A stretch of 8,595 nucleotides of DNA from an uncultured Candidatus Melainabacteria bacterium (GTDB lineage Bacteria > Cyanobacteriota > Vampirovibrionia > Gastranaerophilales > Gastranaerophilaceae): contig CAKVMU010000060.1 of assembly GCA_934773085.1 (NCBI GenBank), forward strand, positions 1 through 8,595, read 5' to 3'. Shown here one piece after another: positions 6,867-8,595 of this stretch. The position numbers and the translations under genes were made by a program. Numbering within the stretch: position 1 is the stretch's first letter; every line of letters starts with the position of its first letter. The notes under the pieces are model-generated. The model worked only from the letters and a program-made list of their open reading frames with translations, did not search any database and was not told where the DNA came from.

Positions 6867-7077
6867 CTATTGTGCAATGCGCATGCTCGTTCAATCGAAA
6901 GTCCGTCCATAACGTAGTGAGTAATCAATGTTAATGAGCCAATAACAAAGCAGGTGTTGTTTGAACGAAGTGAGTTCACCTGCTTAGGGCGAATTCTGCA
7001 ATTGATTAAGGAACGAAGTTCCGGACGGAGAGTTTCTTTGTGCCACGTTTCTTTGCGGTCAAAGAAATGTGGCTATA
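6867..7077 (+). repeat. structured intergenic repeat element, copy 2 (possible ncRNA or MITE)
   Basis: This is the cleaner of the two copies, in the same orientation as copy 1. Stems: GAAA/TTTC (6897-6900/7033-7036), TCCGTCC/GGACGGA (6902-6908/7023-7029, perfect), TAATCAAT/ATTGATTA (6922-6929/7001-7008), AAGCAGGTG/CACCTGCTT (6948-6956/6977-6985) and GGAAC-GAA-GTTCC (7010-7022). A tail hairpin pairs 14 bp (7042-7055/7060-7073, one G-U) around a CGGT tetraloop. A 5' hairpin, TGTGC/GCGCA (6871-6875/6879-6883), corresponds to a differently spelled hairpin in copy 1. It lies downstream of udg, between the weak terminator and the strong stem at 7088. No protein is encoded. It fills most of the 397-base gap 6742-7138. 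Confidence 0.8.
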
Positions 7078-7087
7078 GAATTATAAC

Positions 7088-7122
7088 AATAGAGGCGCAA
7101 GGTAAAACCTTGCGCCTCTATT
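7088..7122 (-). terminator. strong terminator stem at the convergent end of fabF
   Basis: AATAGAGGCGCAAGG (7088-7102) and CCTTGCGCCTCTATT (7108-7122) form a perfect 15-bp stem with a TAAAA loop. It begins 16 bases past the fabF stop on the minus strand. Its left flank read on the minus strand is U-rich but mixed (TGTTATAATT). Being symmetric, it may also stop plus-strand transcripts leaving udg and repeat copy 2, acting as a bidirectional terminator. Confidence 0.8.
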
Positions 7123-7138
7123 AAATTTAATTATAAAT

Positions 7139-8392
7139 TTACACTTCTTTGAATACCAAAGTTGCGTTGTGACCGCCAAATCCAAATGAGTTTGAAAGTG
7201 CAGCGTGAACTTTCTTATCTCTTGCTTTATGCGGAACATAATCAAGGTTAGCAACGTGTTCGTCCTGATTATCAAGGTTGATAGTAGGAGGGACTTTGTT
7301 GTCAGTAATTGCTTTAACACAAACAATACCTTCAACAGCACCTGTTGCACCAAGCATGTGACCGTGCATGCTCTTTGTTGAGCTTACGAGTAAGTTTTTG
7401 TTATGTTCTTTGTCACCAAAAATCTTAGCAATTGCCATAGATTCAGCTACGTCACCCAAACCTGTACTTGTTCCGTGTGGGTTGATATAGTCAATATCTT
7501 CAGGTTTCAAGCCTGCATCAGCAAGCGCAAGTTCCATAGACTTGATAGCGCCTTTGCCTTCCGGATCCGGAGCAACCATGTCATGCGCATCAGCAGTTTG
7601 ACCGTAGCCTGCGATTTCAGCATAAATTTTAGCGCCTCTTGCCTTAGCGTGTTCATATTCTTCAAGAACGAGAACCCCTGCGCCTTCACCCATTACAAAG
7701 CCATCTCTGTCTTTGTCATAAGGTCTTGAAGCTTTTTCCGGAGCATCGTTTCTCTTAGAAAGAGTTCTTGCTGCTGTAAATGCGCCAATACCAAGAGTTG
7801 TGATTGTAGCTTCGCAACCGCCTGCAACAACAACATCAGCATCACCGTATTGGATTGATCTGAATGCATCACCAATTGAGTGAGAACCTGTTGCGCAAGC
7901 TGAAACAACAGCTTTGTTTAAACCTTTGTAACCATGTTTCATAGAAACTCTACCTGATGCCATATCAACGATAAGCATAGGAACTGTGAACGGAGAACCT
8001 TTAGTAGGTCCTTTTTCAATCATAGCCATGTGGTTTTTTTCGAAAGTTTTGAAACCACCAGCTGCTGAACTTACGATAACCCCGATTCTGTAAGGGTCAA
8101 TATTTGCTTCATCGATGCCTGAATCTGCAATAGCTTCATCAGCTGCAACCATAGCGAACTGAGTAAATCTGTCCATTCTTTTAGCATCTTTTGAATCCAT
8201 GTAATCTTCAGGATTAAAATCTTTATCTTTGATTTCACCTGCGATTTTAACAGTATGTCTTTCAGTATCAATTGCTTCAATAAGAGAGATACCGCTTTTT
8301 CCATTAAGAAGAGAGTTCCAAAATTTATCAACCCCAATACCACATGGAGTTACTGCTCCCATCCCTGTAATTACTACTCTACGTTTTGTCAT
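7139..8392 (-). CDS. fabF: beta-ketoacyl-ACP synthase II
   Basis: The 417-residue condensing enzyme has the length expected of FabF and extends acyl-ACP chains with malonyl-ACP in type II fatty acid synthesis, in the cytoplasm. It shows the Cys-His-His triad: Cys166 in SACATG, His306 in NPHGTST and His345 in SMHGHMLGATG, with Lys340 just before. The gating Phe motif GFGGHN is at 404-409. The N-terminal RVVITGMGAVTPCG is the usual strand-turn of the thiolase fold. The common TGH around the second histidine is HGH here, and GGTN is GGHN, variations I believe occur in natural family members. AAGGA at 8402-8406 on the minus strand serves as Shine-Dalgarno, nine bases from the ATG. acpP lies directly upstream in the same direction, as in many fab clusters, and a hairpin separates them. 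FabB is the alternative name, but the acpP-fabF order favours FabF. Confidence 0.95.
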   Translation of the reverse strand: MTKRRVVITGMGAVTPCGIGVDKFWNSLLNGKSGISLIEAIDTERHTVKIAGEIKDKDFNPEDYMDSKDAKRMDRFTQFAMVAADEAIADSGIDEANIDPYRIGVIVSSAAGGFKTFEKNHMAMIEKGPTKGSPFTVPMLIVDMASGRVSMKHGYKGLNKAVVSACATGSHSIGDAFRSIQYGDADVVVAGGCEATITTLGIGAFTAARTLSKRNDAPEKASRPYDKDRDGFVMGEGAGVLVLEEYEHAKARGAKIYAEIAGYGQTADAHDMVAPDPEGKGAIKSMELALADAGLKPEDIDYINPHGTSTGLGDVAESMAIAKIFGDKEHNKNLLVSSTKSMHGHMLGATGAVEGIVCVKAITDNKVPPTINLDNQDEHVANLDYVPHKARDKKVHAALSNSFGFGGHNATLVFKEV

Positions 8393-8414
8393 ATTCCTTA
8401 TTCCTTAATAATAA

Positions 8415-8459
8415 ATTAAGAGGGCGAAAAATGATAATACAATTCTCCACCCTCTTAAT
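8415..8459 (-). terminator. intercistronic hairpin between acpP and fabF (attenuator or processing site)
   Basis: CCCTCTTAAT (8450-8459) and ATTAAGAGGG (8415-8424) pair perfectly over 10 bp around a 25-base loop. On the minus strand it begins about 20 bases past the acpP stop and ends shortly before the fabF ribosome binding site. A mixed U-rich stretch (TTATTATT) follows the stem. A leaky terminator or a stabilising 3' stem would give more acpP than fabF message; this role is inference. Confidence 0.5.
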
Positions 8460-8478
8460 ATGAAACTAATCAAACTTA

Positions 8479-8595
8479 TTATGAGTGTGCTTCAATGTAG
8501 TTAACTGCATCTTGAACAGTTTGAATTTTTTCAGCTTCTTCATCAGGAATTTCGCAACCGAATTCTTCTTCGAAAGCCATAACCAATTCAACTGT
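8479..8595 (-). CDS. acpP: acyl carrier protein, C-terminal part (truncated by window edge)
   Basis: The last 38 residues and the stop codon of a minus-strand gene are present. The sequence begins [20 protein letters not shown] and ends in VNYIEAHS. This is the helix II to helix IV region of acyl carrier protein, with the acidic recognition helix that docks fatty acid synthesis enzymes. The phosphopantetheine serine of the DSLD motif would sit about three residues upstream, just outside the window. The protein carries growing acyl chains as thioesters in the cytoplasm. It is upstream of fabF and presumably co-transcribed with it. A cysteine in place of the common Ile or Val (FGCEIPDE) is mildly distinctive. 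Confidence 0.93.
   Translation of the reverse strand, partial: TVELVMAFEEEFGCEIPDEEAEKIQTVQDAVNYIEAHS

Noticed and set aside
7403..7729. 108-codon plus-strand open frame opposite fabF
   Set aside because: It lies wholly antisense to the conserved fabF coding sequence and shows no domain or ribosome binding site.

Overview
The window is AT-rich and gene-dense, with short purine-rich ribosome binding sites and three repeat-bearing intergenic regions. It holds six protein genes: a 5'-truncated UvrD-type helicase, nrdG, an AMP-forming acyl ligase, a family-4 uracil-DNA glycosylase, fabF, and the 3' end of acpP. Type II fatty acid synthesis together with an anaerobic ribonucleotide reductase activase points to an anaerobic or facultative bacterium. 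The style recalls uncultured gut lineages such as the non-photosynthetic cyanobacterial relatives (Gastranaerophilales/Melainabacteria). That placement is an impression from protein style and composition, not a demonstrated assignment.

Layout, plus strand. Bases 1-3252 are a large helicase gene with no start in the window. It appears to carry two UvrD-like cores in tandem, the first degenerate and the second with all main motifs. Bases 3253-3565 carry a hairpin repeat, two diverged copies of a 57-bp direct repeat and the nrdG promoter. nrdG (3566-4057) stands alone, without nrdD nearby. Bases 4058-4464 hold copy 1 of a structured repeat element and then a good extended -10 promoter. That promoter drives a two-gene operon, acyl ligase (4465-6141) and udg (6142-6741), in which the second start codon directly follows the first stop codon.

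Bases 6742-7138 hold a weak terminator candidate, a small palindrome, copy 2 of the structured element and a strong 15-bp terminator stem. On the minus strand, acpP (8479-8595, partial) lies upstream of fabF (7139-8392), the usual order in fatty acid synthesis clusters. A 10-bp hairpin separates the two. fabF therefore converges on the ligase-udg operon.

The most unusual content is non-coding. The two structured elements (4083-4314 and 6867-7077) match at 138 of 151 positions over their core without gaps. They share nested inverted repeats, and the differences that fall in paired positions mostly keep the pairing as G-U, A-U or G-C when read on the plus strand. Both lie in direct orientation downstream of plus-strand genes and bracket the ligase-udg operon. 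They could be a mobile hairpin repeat (MITE- or REP-like) or a structured RNA. I know of no named family that matches, but no search was possible. The second item worth study is the apparent tandem helicase.
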